Source of the DNA: DG-33 sp964345105
GTDB lineage: Archaea; Hadarchaeota; Hadarchaeia; Hadarchaeales; Hadarchaeaceae
Assembly: GCA_964345105.1 (NCBI GenBank)
Contig: CAYFPZ010000004.1
Span: 1 to 12,273 of the forward strand
Length of the DNA stretch: 12,273 bases
Direction of reading: 5' to 3'
Part shown: positions 1-5,650 of the stretch, one piece after another
Numbering within the stretch: the stretch's first letter is position 1
Layout of the letters: the number at the start of each line of letters is the position of its first letter
Position numbers and translations under genes: made by a program
Notes under the pieces: generated by a model
What the model saw: the letters and a program-made list of their open reading frames with translations, nothing else
Told to the model about the DNA's origin: nothing
Database searches by the model: none

Positions 1-309
1 GAAGCTTTCACGAGGAGAACCGGAGCCAAGCCCGAGAGCTTCGAGCTTCCATTTAGAGCTATTCGAAACCTCTTGAATTACGGGGTCAGTTTTCACGTTG
101 CAGGGATGGTGGACGACCCCCGAATAGTGAGCAAGCAAGAAAGAGTGGAGCTTGCGAAAAGGCTGACGGAGATCGACCCGAGGCTCGTGGTCGCGTTTGA
201 GGGAGAAGTCATCGATCCATACGAGACGACGCTTGCGAGGTTGAAATCTGCTGGACTAAGCTTAAAATGGCCAATCGAGAAGCGATACGGCCAGCTCGGA
301 AGGGACTAA
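1..309 (+). CDS. Radical SAM-like protein, C-terminal fragment
   Basis: The frame is open from base 1 to the TAA at 307-309, so the gene begins upstream of the window and only the last 102 residues are visible. The stretch EAFTRRTGAKPESFELPFRA, followed by a phrase ending in GVSFHVAG, resembles the C-terminal half of radical SAM proteins related to pyruvate formate-lyase activators. In those proteins a motif like F...TGA marks an enzyme that reads a strand of the TIM barrel. The CxxxCxxC cluster motif would lie in the missing part, so the family assignment is inference. The stop overlaps the end of the convergent aldehyde oxidoreductase gene by 4 bases. The reaction and substrate cannot be told from this fragment. 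Confidence 0.6.
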   Translation, partial: EAFTRRTGAKPESFELPFRAIRNLLNYGVSFHVAGMVDDPRIVSKQERVELAKRLTEIDPRLVVAFEGEVIDPYETTLARLKSAGLSLKWPIEKRYGQLGRD

Positions 310-2111
310 AGTTTTGCATACTTGCTCAAGCCAAGTTCCTTTAGCTTTTCAGGGGTCGGCTTGCCGTCCTTCCACCCGCGCAAGACGCAGTACTCGTCGA
401 GCATCGGCCCCAGCTTGACCACATGACCTTTAGATGGACCTTCGGGCATCGATTCTTTGAGCAAACGCTTGGGCAACGTGTCATCCTTGTGCCCAAAGCC
501 CTCGCGGTTGATGAAAAGCCGCTCAAGGGTGTAGATGCGATCGCCAGCTTTCAACAGCTCATCGGGCGACCAATTCCACCCGGTTATCGCGTTGAGCATC
601 TCCACGATTTCAGGCACCCAAATGGCGAAGGTCGCAAATTTACAAAAGACGACCGAATCACAGATGGCAAATAGATCTTGAAAGGTCTTCACCCACTGCG
701 CCTTGATGGAGAAGCGGTCGAGTTGCGGGGGCACATAAAAGATTTCTGGGCCCATCATGTAGGCTCGGAGGTGGCAGCCACCGCGATTTGATGTCGCGTA
801 CGCCAGCCCCAGCTCCTGAGCACCACGCGGGTCATACGCTGGCAGTTCAAGTCCCTTCACGTGCATCGCCAGCTCGGGGGCACCGTATTTCTCCGCGAGG
901 CGCTTCGCCCCAAGCGCGATGTCGTTCCCAAATCCCAAGCGATATGCCGTTCTCCAAGTGAGCTCAACAATCGCTTGGGGATTGCCGAACTTCAGCTCGA
1001 GGCCGCCCAACTTCTCTTTCGAGATCTTCCCGCGCTCACTCAGCTCCATTGCGCAGCCTACGGTGTTGCCATAAGAGACGGGATCCATACCCAGCTCATT
1101 GCAGAGGCTGTTGGCTTTAGCTATGGCGTTTAAGTCATCGATGTAGCACTGAGGCCCTAGCGCCCAGATTGCCTCGTATTCAGGCCCCTCGCCCTCGACT
1201 TGATAGAGTGCCTGAGTGATACGGATTATGCGGCCGCATGTGATCGGGCATCCCCAGCATGCCTTGCCTTTCACCAATATCGTTCTCGCAATGGTTTCGC
1301 CGCTGATTTTTTCCGAGTTTGGAAAAACGCTCGTCTGGAAGTTTTTTGTGGGAAGAAGCCCGTACTTGTTGATAGTATTGACAGCAACAGCGGTTCCATA
1401 TGTGGGCAGGAATTGTCCAGTGATTCGGTTCTCTCCGAACATCTTCAATACCTTTTGGACGACTTCTTTGAGTTTCTTCTCATCTGCGACGGGTGGTTTT
1501 TTAGACCCACGCACAGCGATTGCCTTAAGATTTTTAGATCCCATCACTGCCCCGACTGCAGCCCCACCAGCAGCGCGATATTTGTCGTTGATAATCGCGG
1601 CACACATCACGAGGTTCTCCCCCGCGGGGCCTATCGAGGCGATTTTAGCGTTCGAGTCCCCGATTTCCTTACGAATGCCATCCTCGGTACTCCAAGTGCC
1701 TTTGCCCCAATACCGCCCGGCAGATCGTATTTCCGCTTCTCCTTTGCGTATCCACAGGTAAACGGGCTCAGCCGCCTTACCCTCGATGATTATTCCCTCA
1801 TAACCAGCGAACCTGAGCTCTGGGCCGAAGGTGCCGCCGCAGCTGGCGTCTCCGATACCGCCGGTCTGGGGCGATTTGGTGATTACGTGAAATCTACCGC
1901 TCGTGGGGAACGCCGTGCCCGTGACAGGACCCGTCATGAAGAGCAGCTTGTTTTCGGGCCCTAAAGGGTCGGTGCCGGGTTTGAGTTCTTCGATGAGGAG
2001 TTTCACGCCCAAGCCGCGACCTCCGATAAACAATTTAGCCTCGTCCTCGTCCACGAGCTCGTCGCGCATCGAGCCAGATGAGAGATCAGTACGCAAAAGT
2101 TTCAGCTTCAA
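306..2111 (-). CDS. aor: Tungsten-containing aldehyde ferredoxin oxidoreductase
   Basis: A 601-residue protein of full length for the AOR family, which oxidises aldehydes to carboxylic acids with ferredoxin as electron acceptor, using a tungsto-bispterin centre and one [4Fe-4S] cluster in the cytoplasm. The N-terminal domain shows the pterin-contacting stretch GGRGLG (residues 30-35), SGRFHV (71-76) and RAAGGAAVGAVMGSKNLKAI (179-198). The cluster ligands are visible as CWGCPITC (C285, C288, C292) and C490 in DSVVFC (485-490), and the conserved GPEYEAIW is at 309-316. The start is a TTG at 2109-2111: an in-frame TGA lies 4 codons upstream, and GAGG sits 7 bases before the TTG. A TATA-like stretch at 2141-2150 is about 30 bases upstream. 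The subtype (AOR, FOR, GAPOR or WOR) cannot be fixed from motifs alone. Confidence 0.95.
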   Translation of the reverse strand: MKLKLLRTDLSSGSMRDELVDEDEAKLFIGGRGLGVKLLIEELKPGTDPLGPENKLLFMTGPVTGTAFPTSGRFHVITKSPQTGGIGDASCGGTFGPELRFAGYEGIIIEGKAAEPVYLWIRKGEAEIRSAGRYWGKGTWSTEDGIRKEIGDSNAKIASIGPAGENLVMCAAIINDKYRAAGGAAVGAVMGSKNLKAIAVRGSKKPPVADEKKLKEVVQKVLKMFGENRITGQFLPTYGTAVAVNTINKYGLLPTKNFQTSVFPNSEKISGETIARTILVKGKACWGCPITCGRIIRITQALYQVEGEGPEYEAIWALGPQCYIDDLNAIAKANSLCNELGMDPVSYGNTVGCAMELSERGKISKEKLGGLELKFGNPQAIVELTWRTAYRLGFGNDIALGAKRLAEKYGAPELAMHVKGLELPAYDPRGAQELGLAYATSNRGGCHLRAYMMGPEIFYVPPQLDRFSIKAQWVKTFQDLFAICDSVVFCKFATFAIWVPEIVEMLNAITGWNWSPDELLKAGDRIYTLERLFINREGFGHKDDTLPKRLLKESMPEGPSKGHVVKLGPMLDEYCVLRGWKDGKPTPEKLKELGLSKYAKL

Positions 2112-2140
2112 ACCACAGCCTCAGAGGAAAAGTCATCGGT

Positions 2141-2150
2141 CGATTTTAAG
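2141..2150 (-). promoter_or_regulatory. Probable TATA box for the AOR gene
   Basis: On the minus strand this reads ACTTAAAATC, about 30-39 bases before the TTG start of the AOR gene. That spacing would give a very short leader that still contains the GAGG ribosome-binding element. The assignment rests on position and composition only. Confidence 0.35.
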
Positions 2151-2223
2151 TAAGTTTGGGTGGTGGTCTAAAAACTGATTAAAGCATTCACAAATACAAT
2201 CATTTGGTAGCCCGGTGGGGTAG

Positions 2224-2244
2224 ACCAGCGCCAACTGGGCCCAA
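2224..2244 (+). other. tRNA-Gln(UUG) intron 1 (D-loop)
   Basis: A 21-nt insert after tRNA position 15. Its first bases ACCA (2224-2227) can pair with TGGT (2245-2248) of the following exon. A 4-bp intron/exon helix of this kind is the core of the bulge-helix-bulge motif cut by archaeal splicing endonuclease. Its 3' part, TGGGCCCAA, recurs in the intron at the same site of tRNA-Gln(CUG). Confidence 0.75.
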
Positions 2245-2250
2245 TGGTCA

Positions 2251-2270
2251 GGGGTTAAAACCCCCACAAA
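2251..2270 (+). other. tRNA-Gln(UUG) intron 2 (3' side of D-arm)
   Basis: A 20-nt insert that begins with a GGGG-TTAAAA-CCCC hairpin (2251-2264). Its removal joins TGGTCA to ATCCTG, the exact uninterrupted sequence found at 2963-2974 in tRNA-Gln(CUG), which lacks this intron. Confidence 0.8.
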
Positions 2271-2302
2271 ATCCTGCGGGCCTTTGGAGCCCGCGACGGC
2301 GG

Positions 2303-2322
2303 AAGGGAAAAATCCTGCCGAA
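2303..2322 (+). other. tRNA-Gln(UUG) intron 3 (T-stem/T-loop junction)
   Basis: A 20-nt insert between the 5' T-stem strand GGCGG and the T-loop TTCGAA. AGGG and TCCT inside it can pair in a small hairpin with one G-T pair. tRNA-Gln(CUG) has no insert at this site. Confidence 0.75.
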
Positions 2323-2328
2323 TTCGAA

Positions 2329-2349
2329 CGTCGACAGGCCGACCGAAAT
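2329..2349 (+). other. tRNA-Gln(UUG) intron 4 (T-loop)
   Basis: A roughly 21-nt insert inside the T-loop after TTCGAA. GTCG (2330-2333) can pair with CGAC (2340-2343). Its site matches the T-loop intron of tRNA-Gln(CUG), although the two sequences differ. One boundary base is ambiguous. Confidence 0.75.
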
Positions 2350-2462
2350 TCCGCCCCGGGCTACCATTCATAACTTTACAAATTACTTTCGGCGCTTTGC
2401 CCTCCTGCGCCTTATAGGGCCACATTTTTAATGTTAGTGCAGAAAGCTCTTATGTTGATTGA

Positions 2463-2864
2463 ATGCATCCACGCTCTCTCCCTAAACTCCAGCTCTTGGT
2501 GGATGTAGCGTTCGGCATAGCCTTGGCTGTACTATACGTTGGCTTCAGCTTGACTCTAATTAATATCCAGTCGGAGATTAACGCTTTATTCCTCGCAAGC
2601 TATGCGCTCCTCGGCCTCGGTGTTTTAGTGTTCTACCTAGTTTTCATGACGAATTCAAAGCTTGCGCTTCTCTTTCACGTTTGGATATTCCCACTGTTTA
2701 GCACTTTTAACCTCTTCCTGAGGTGGATGCCGGACGCGATGGGTAGGGTAACAGATGTTCATGCACTGTCCAGCCTCATCCTCGTTTACGTTTTACTTCT
2801 GTTCGCATTCTTCGTCACCCAATCCACCCTGCGCACGCGGCTACTTGAGCGGCCTGTTGGATAG
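2463..2864 (+). CDS. Four-helix membrane protein of unknown function
   Basis: I do not recognise this 133-residue protein. It has four clear hydrophobic segments, roughly residues 11-33, 40-62, 67-86 and 99-121. The short N-terminus is basic (MHPRSLPKLQ) and the C-terminus is arginine-rich (RTRLLERPVG), so it is an integral membrane protein with no catalytic motif that I can see. The ATG at 2463 is preceded by the TATA-like TTTTTAAT at 2424-2431, about 32-39 bases upstream, which implies a very short leader and no obvious Shine-Dalgarno element. It stands alone between two tRNA-Gln genes on the same strand. Codon use resembles the neighbouring core genes. Confidence 0.75.
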   Translation: MHPRSLPKLQLLVDVAFGIALAVLYVGFSLTLINIQSEINALFLASYALLGLGVLVFYLVFMTNSKLALLFHVWIFPLFSTFNLFLRWMPDAMGRVTDVHALSSLILVYVLLLFAFFVTQSTLRTRLLERPVG

Positions 2865-2894
2865 CAAATCCAAATTTCGTATAATAAAGCAAAC

Positions 2895-2907
2895 CTAATT
2901 TAAGAAG
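2895..2907 (+). promoter_or_regulatory. Probable TATA box for tRNA-Gln(CUG)
   Basis: The AT-rich stretch CTAATTTAAGAAG is centred about 27 bases before the first base of the tRNA, the normal archaeal spacing. Weak evidence based on position and composition. Confidence 0.35.
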
Positions 2908-2942
2908 AATAAAACATTATTCTCGGTAGCCCCGTGGGGTAG

Positions 2943-2962
2943 ACCAACAATGTTGGGCCCAA
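2943..2962 (+). other. tRNA-Gln(CUG) intron 1 (D-loop)
   Basis: A 20-nt insert at the same site as intron 1 of tRNA-Gln(UUG). It begins with the same ACCA, which is complementary to TGGT at 2963-2966, and ends with the same TGGGCCCAA. The middle differs (ACAATGT), with CCAAC and GTTGG able to pair. Confidence 0.75.
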
Positions 2963-2980
2963 TGGTCAATCCTGGCGGAC

Positions 2981-2996
2981 ATCGTTAAGACCGCAA
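2981..2996 (+). other. tRNA-Gln(CUG) intron 2 (anticodon loop)
   Basis: A 16-nt insert between C32 and T33 of the anticodon loop. CCGC (2991-2994) near its 3' end is complementary to the exon bases GCGG (2975-2978), so the precursor can fold differently from the mature arm. The placement could shift by a base. Confidence 0.7.
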
Positions 2997-3022
2997 TCTG
3001 GATCCGTCGACCCCGGTTCGAA

Positions 3023-3041
3023 ACGGCTCAGCCGACGAGGT
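3023..3041 (+). other. tRNA-Gln(CUG) intron 3 (T-loop)
   Basis: A 19-nt insert after TTCGAA in the T-loop. CGG (3024-3026) is complementary to CCG both inside the insert (3032-3034) and at the start of the following exon (3043-3045). It occupies the same site as intron 4 of tRNA-Gln(UUG). Confidence 0.72.
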
Positions 3042-3060
3042 TCCGGGCGGGGCTATCGCT

Positions 3061-3294
3061 CTAAACCTCAACAACAATTGCCGTGTTAGTATCGACTACG
3101 CCTTTAATCTTGTGAATTCCTTGGACGACGGTGCTAGTCAGTTTGCCAAGATCTCTGGCCTCAACCAACACAATGATGTCGTATGGGCCGGTGACCACGT
3201 GTACTGATTTCACCCCTTGAAGTTCCTCTAGCTCCTTCGCGACCTGTCTGACTTTACCTATCGCAGCGGTTATCAAAACATACGCCTGTACCAA
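3061..3294 (-). CDS. Stand-alone Lrp/AsnC ligand-binding (RAM) domain protein
   Basis: A 77-residue protein matching the C-terminal RAM domain of Lrp/AsnC regulators, a ferredoxin-like beta-alpha-beta-beta-alpha-beta fold that binds amino acids and oligomerises. Typical features are the opening AYVLITAAIGK, then GVKSVHVVTGPYDIIV (27-42), and the closing hydrophobic strand TNTAIVVEV. There is no helix-turn-helix DNA-binding part, so it cannot act as a regulator by itself. It may sense an amino acid or modulate a full-length Lrp partner. The start is a TTG at 3292-3294 preceded by AGGTGA with 4 bases between. It has its own AT-rich promoter-like stretch at 3326-3338. It follows the M50 gene on the same strand after a 45-base gap. 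Confidence 0.88.
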   Translation of the reverse strand: MVQAYVLITAAIGKVRQVAKELEELQGVKSVHVVTGPYDIIVLVEARDLGKLTSTVVQGIHKIKGVVDTNTAIVVEV

Positions 3295-3325
3295 TCACTC
3301 ACCTTGTATTTCCTTTTTTGGTAAC

Positions 3326-3338
3326 GTTTAAAAATTTA
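3326..3338 (-). promoter_or_regulatory. Probable TATA box for the RAM-domain gene
   Basis: The minus strand reads TAAATTTTTAAAC, 32-44 bases before the TTG start, just after the M50 stop codon. It suggests that the RAM gene is transcribed at least partly on its own. Confidence 0.4.
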
Positions 3339-3339
3339 C

Positions 3340-3924
3340 CTAAACAAGCGTGATGAATATCACGACGAACGCAAGTAGGGGTATCTCTATTGCCGCCCAA
3401 ATTGCAGGTTTCCACAAGAAAACTTTCTCTCCGTCAAGAGGTGGGAAGGGTAATAAATTGAAAAACGCTAGCCAGAGGTTAATAAGCGTGCCCCAAAATC
3501 CAATCGTGCCAACCACCCCTGACAAGTAACTTAGAGGAAAGAAGCAACCAGCAATTGCGATGTTTACAACCGGTCCTGCCAACCCGATTAACCCGCTCTG
3601 ACGGCGGGTGAAATATGATGACAAAATCACGACCGCACCGGGAGCTGCGAAAATAAATCTGCCTCCAGAGGCCAGCCCGATTAAGAGTGCAAATACCAAG
3701 CCGAACGTCCACATCCGGTAGACAGCAAAGTAGCCATATCGATTAGCAACATACTTATGGGTAAGTTCATGAGCAATGAAACCAAGGGCCAGAGGTATAG
3801 ATATTGCGGCAAAACGTGCCCCCACGCCCTCAAGAGGAAGAAACCCGACCCCCGAAACAGCAACCGCGAGCACGAGAACTGATATTAAGATGTGGCGCAA
3901 CTCGGTCTTTATAAAATGGACCAT
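3340..3924 (-). CDS. Site-2 protease-like M50 family membrane metalloprotease
   Basis: A 194-residue polytopic membrane protein of the M50 (site-2 protease) family, zinc enzymes that cut substrates within the membrane. The zinc-binding HExxH is HELTH at residues 52-56, inside a hydrophobic helix. The second family motif is NLLPFPPLDG (156-165), in which D164 would be the third zinc ligand. GLAGPVVNI (114-122) is also typical. Five or six hydrophobic segments are visible, and no PDZ domain is present, so this is a minimal form. It starts 5 bases after the stop of the KH gene, so the two are probably co-translated. Natural substrate unknown. All catalytic residues are present. Confidence 0.9.
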   Translation of the reverse strand: MVHFIKTELRHILISVLVLAVAVSGVGFLPLEGVGARFAAISIPLALGFIAHELTHKYVANRYGYFAVYRMWTFGLVFALLIGLASGGRFIFAAPGAVVILSSYFTRRQSGLIGLAGPVVNIAIAGCFFPLSYLSGVVGTIGFWGTLINLWLAFFNLLPFPPLDGEKVFLWKPAIWAAIEIPLLAFVVIFITLV

Positions 3925-3929
3925 CTATT

Positions 3930-4124
3930 TCACGTTGATTCTTTGATGGTAATTTTTCGCTTTAGGATTAATTCGGCCGACCTAATAACAGACCCACCGG
4001 CACCTATGGCCCTGGCGATCTGCTCCTTTGGTACGTAGACTATAAGCCCATCTCCCTGCTCTTCTACTTTGCTTATCGGGACGTTCAGCATTTGCTTCAG
4101 TTTTTCACTTATCTCTGCTTCCAT
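3930..4124 (-). CDS. Small single-KH-domain RNA-binding protein
   Basis: A 64-residue protein made almost entirely of one KH fold. The GxxG loop is GAGG within ARAIGAGGSVIRSAEL (residues 37-52), followed by a strand KITIKE, as in the KH domains of the NusA and ribosomal S3 type. KH domains bind short single-stranded RNA or DNA, so a role in RNA binding is likely, but the target is unknown. The ATG at 4122-4124 is preceded by GGAGTGG about 5 bases upstream. A TATA-like stretch lies at 4154-4164. It is the first gene of a tight pair with the M50 protease gene, which begins 5 bases after its stop. Confidence 0.85.
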   Translation of the reverse strand: MEAEISEKLKQMLNVPISKVEEQGDGLIVYVPKEQIARAIGAGGSVIRSAELILKRKITIKEST

Positions 4125-4153
4125 TTTCCCACTCCATTTGATGTCTTCACAAC

Positions 4154-4164
4154 CTATTTAAAAA
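4154..4164 (-). promoter_or_regulatory. Probable TATA box for the KH-M50 pair
   Basis: The minus strand reads CTTTTTAAATAG, about 30-40 bases before the KH start codon, which would put transcription start close to the Shine-Dalgarno GGAGTGG. The stretch overlaps the end of the possible 27-aa peptide frame. Confidence 0.4.
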
Positions 4165-4237
4165 GTTTGCTAAACATTAAAATTCCCGCAATCGATGTCA
4201 TGCCAACCACAATCATCGCGAGCAAAATCTGGAGCAA
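4154..4237 (-). CDS. Possible 27-aa single-helix membrane peptide
   Basis: An open frame begins with TTG at 4235-4237, 4 bases after the TraB-family stop, and ends with TAG at 4154-4156. The translation is one hydrophobic helix (QILLAMIVVGMTSIAGILMF) followed by a basic tail SKLFK, as expected for a tiny membrane protein. There is no strong Shine-Dalgarno element, and length alone does not exclude chance. An alternative is that it is a remnant of a C-terminal membrane helix once fused to the TraB-family protein, because many relatives carry membrane helices there and this frame is +1 to it. Confidence 0.3.
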   Translation of the reverse strand: MLQILLAMIVVGMTSIAGILMFSKLFK

Positions 4238-4241
4238 TGCC

Positions 4242-4952
4242 CTAATCCCCGACCTCGTATTCCACGCTCATCCTCCAACTTCCAGAGAGCCCCTTGCTCA
4301 ATCTTTCGTAAATGCCCGGCACATGCCCAGCACCCACCACACATGCCACTTTACCGGTGCTCGTGGATAGAAGCATCGCTACCCTCGAGGCCATGTAAGC
4401 ATCGCGCTCCCCGATCAACACCTGGTAGGCGGTTGGCGAGGTCCGCTTTAACTCCTGCAGCAAGTAAGCGACGATTTGGTCGTCGGTGAGCCGCTCGAGC
4501 TCCACACGCTTTCCAAAAGGTAGGAGGCCCAGCAGGAGCTCCGCAAACAGCTTTACACGTTCCCGCCAAGACATGCGATTGATGAGCCGCTGCAGGGTTA
4601 TGCGGATATCTCGATCAATCAGCTCCACCCGCGCGCCGATTTCTTGGGCGTGCCTGATTGCGACTAGCATCTCCTCGCCAGCTGGCATGCCCGTCTGACG
4701 CGAGAACCTGTTTTGGAGGAGATAGAGAAGGCCGTTGAGCAGTGACAACCTAATCCCCCCGGCGCGCACTGCCTCAAGCATACTTGGCCGTTTGAGGCCT
4801 TGGGTGAGCGCTAAGTAGCGGGCGGAACAGAGCTCCACAGCGACAACCTCCGGCTTCTCCCCTACAATGACTTCTTTGACCTGCACCGCGCTCTTAGGCA
4901 GGACATGCGCGACACCTATGAGGAAAAGGCGGTCATCTAACTTTCGAAGCAC
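4242..4952 (-). CDS. TraB/PrgY-family protein
   Basis: A TraB-domain protein, the family that includes enterococcal TraB/PrgY and the Tiki proteins, thought to be metal-dependent proteases or pheromone-processing factors. From the chosen start (236 residues), family marks are LFLIGVAHVLPKSAVQV near the N-terminus with the conserved GxAH, VVAVELCSARY, GERDAYMA, and VVGAGHVPGI near the C-terminus. There is no C-terminal membrane region, unlike many archaeal relatives. I chose GTG at 4950-4952, preceded by a run of six G's at 4959-4964. The longer option, TTG at 4995-4997, would overlap the upstream reductase gene by 65 bases and adds residues not expected in the family. It is co-directional and overlapping with the reductase gene, so probably in one operon. 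Confidence 0.85.
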   Translation of the reverse strand: MLRKLDDRLFLIGVAHVLPKSAVQVKEVIVGEKPEVVAVELCSARYLALTQGLKRPSMLEAVRAGGIRLSLLNGLLYLLQNRFSRQTGMPAGEEMLVAIRHAQEIGARVELIDRDIRITLQRLINRMSWRERVKLFAELLLGLLPFGKRVELERLTDDQIVAYLLQELKRTSPTAYQVLIGERDAYMASRVAMLLSTSTGKVACVVGAGHVPGIYERLSKGLSGSWRMSVEYEVGD

Positions 4953-5604
4953 CCCTAGCCCCCCAGACCCTATAAGTGAGAAGGATGTGTTTTCCAATTT
5001 TTTTGATGCTAAGGAGTTTTAGCTTTACACCATTTCGGACATCGGTGAACCCAGCGCCACCGACCAAGGACTTCGCTTTAGCTCCACCCACTATCCGGGG
5101 CGCTACGGCTACGCACACCTCGTCTACTAACCCCTGCTTGAGCATTGCCCAGTTGATGGTCGAACCACCCTCAAGCAAGAGCCTGCGCATCCCCAGTGAG
5201 CGAAGTCGCTTAAGCAATCTACGCAGTTTAACCTTCCTATTGCCAATCACGATGACCTCAGCCCCAGCCGCCCGCAGTTCTTTAAGTTTTCGCTCGGGGG
5301 CCCGCTTGGACGTGGCGATAATGGTCTTAGCTGAACCATCAAGAACTCGGGCATTGACCGGCGTCCTTGCCTCGCCATCGACAATCACGCGGACGGGATT
5401 TTTCCCCTTCACCCGCCTGACTGTCAGCAAAGGATCGTCAGCTAGAACTGTGCCAACCCCCACAATCACGGCATCAACGCTTGCACGAAGTTTATGGAGG
5501 CGGTTGAGGTCCATCTCGCATGAAATCTTGCTGTTTCCAGCCACAGTCGCAATCTTGCCGTCAAGCGTCATTGCAGCGTTGAGAATCACATAGGGGCGAG
5601 TCAT
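4933..5604 (-). CDS. Archaeal 2,5-diamino-6-ribosylamino-pyrimidinone 5'-phosphate reductase
   Basis: A 223-residue RibD-C/RIB7-type reductase, related to the enzyme MJ0671 of Methanocaldococcus. In archaeal riboflavin synthesis it reduces the ribosyl side chain of the diaminopyrimidinone phosphate to ribityl with NADPH, before deamination. Visible features: N-terminal YVILNAAMTLDGKIA (5-19), VDAVIVGVGTVLADDPLLTVR (43-63, the cofactor/substrate loop), NPVRVIVDG (69-77), LLLEGGSTINWAML (142-155) and DEVCVAVAPRIVGG (161-174). There is no N-terminal deaminase domain, as expected for archaea. The ATG at 5602-5604 is the only start codon in frame after the tRNA-His trailer. Its product feeds both riboflavin and, through 5-amino-6-ribitylaminouracil, the CofH reaction encoded at 7303-8430. 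Its 3' end overlaps the TraB-family gene. Confidence 0.92.
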   Translation of the reverse strand: MTRPYVILNAAMTLDGKIATVAGNSKISCEMDLNRLHKLRASVDAVIVGVGTVLADDPLLTVRRVKGKNPVRVIVDGEARTPVNARVLDGSAKTIIATSKRAPERKLKELRAAGAEVIVIGNRKVKLRRLLKRLRSLGMRRLLLEGGSTINWAMLKQGLVDEVCVAVAPRIVGGAKAKSLVGGAGFTDVRNGVKLKLLSIKKIGKHILLTYRVWGARGASKVR

Positions 5605-5650
5605 GGTATGCCCAACGAAATCTTGTCCTCCAGCTCTTAAGTTGTAGGGA

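Larger units (their letters stand above)
2209..2366 (+). tRNA. tRNA-Gln(UUG) with four introns
   Basis: The ends form a 7-bp acceptor stem, AGCCCGG (2209-2215) with CCGGGCT (2356-2362), followed by discriminator A2363 and encoded CCA (2364-2366). The uninterrupted anticodon arm is CGGGC-CTTTGGA-GCCCG (2277-2293), with anticodon TTG at 2284-2286. Four inserts disrupt the rest: about 2224-2244 in the D-loop after position 15; 2251-2270 in the 3' side of the D-arm; 2303-2322 between T-stem and T-loop; and about 2329-2349 in the T-loop between positions 59 and 60. Removing them (82 nt) leaves a 73-nt tRNA with T8, G18G19, a GGCGG/CCGCC T-stem and a TTCGAAT loop. This aligns position by position with the spliced tRNA-Gln(CUG) at 2928-3055. 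The inserts can form short hairpins, for example GGGG with CCCC at 2251-2264. Exact splice sites may shift by a base or two. Confidence 0.88.
2928..3055 (+). tRNA. tRNA-Gln(CUG) with three introns
   Basis: Acceptor AGCCCCG (2928-2934) pairs with CGGGGCT (3048-3054), and the discriminator is A3055; CCA is not encoded. Three inserts are inferred: 2943-2962 (20 nt, D-loop after position 15), 2981-2996 (16 nt, anticodon loop between positions 32 and 33) and about 3023-3041 (19 nt, T-loop between 59 and 60). Splicing leaves 73 nt. The anticodon arm is GCGGA-CTCTGGA-TCCGT with anticodon CTG at 2998-3000; the T-arm is CCCGG-TTCGAAT-CCGGG; U8 and G18G19 are in place. The anticodon-loop intron sits on the 5' side rather than at the canonical 37/38 site. 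The gene ends 5 bases before the convergent RAM-domain gene. Confidence 0.88.

Noticed and set aside
1200..1964. A 254-codon open frame on the plus strand inside the AOR gene
   Set aside because: It is antisense to a gene with full family motifs, and its translation has no recognisable domain and a composition typical of shadow frames.
2209..3055. Interpretation of the interrupted Gln tRNAs as pseudogenes or mobile-element scars
   Set aside because: After removing the inserts, every stem pairs, the invariant bases are in place and both give exactly 73 nt. Decay would not leave all exon parts intact in both genes.
4486..5593. Plus-strand open frames opposite the TraB-family and reductase genes
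   Set aside because: They are antisense shadows: the minus-strand frames carry clear family motifs and start signals.
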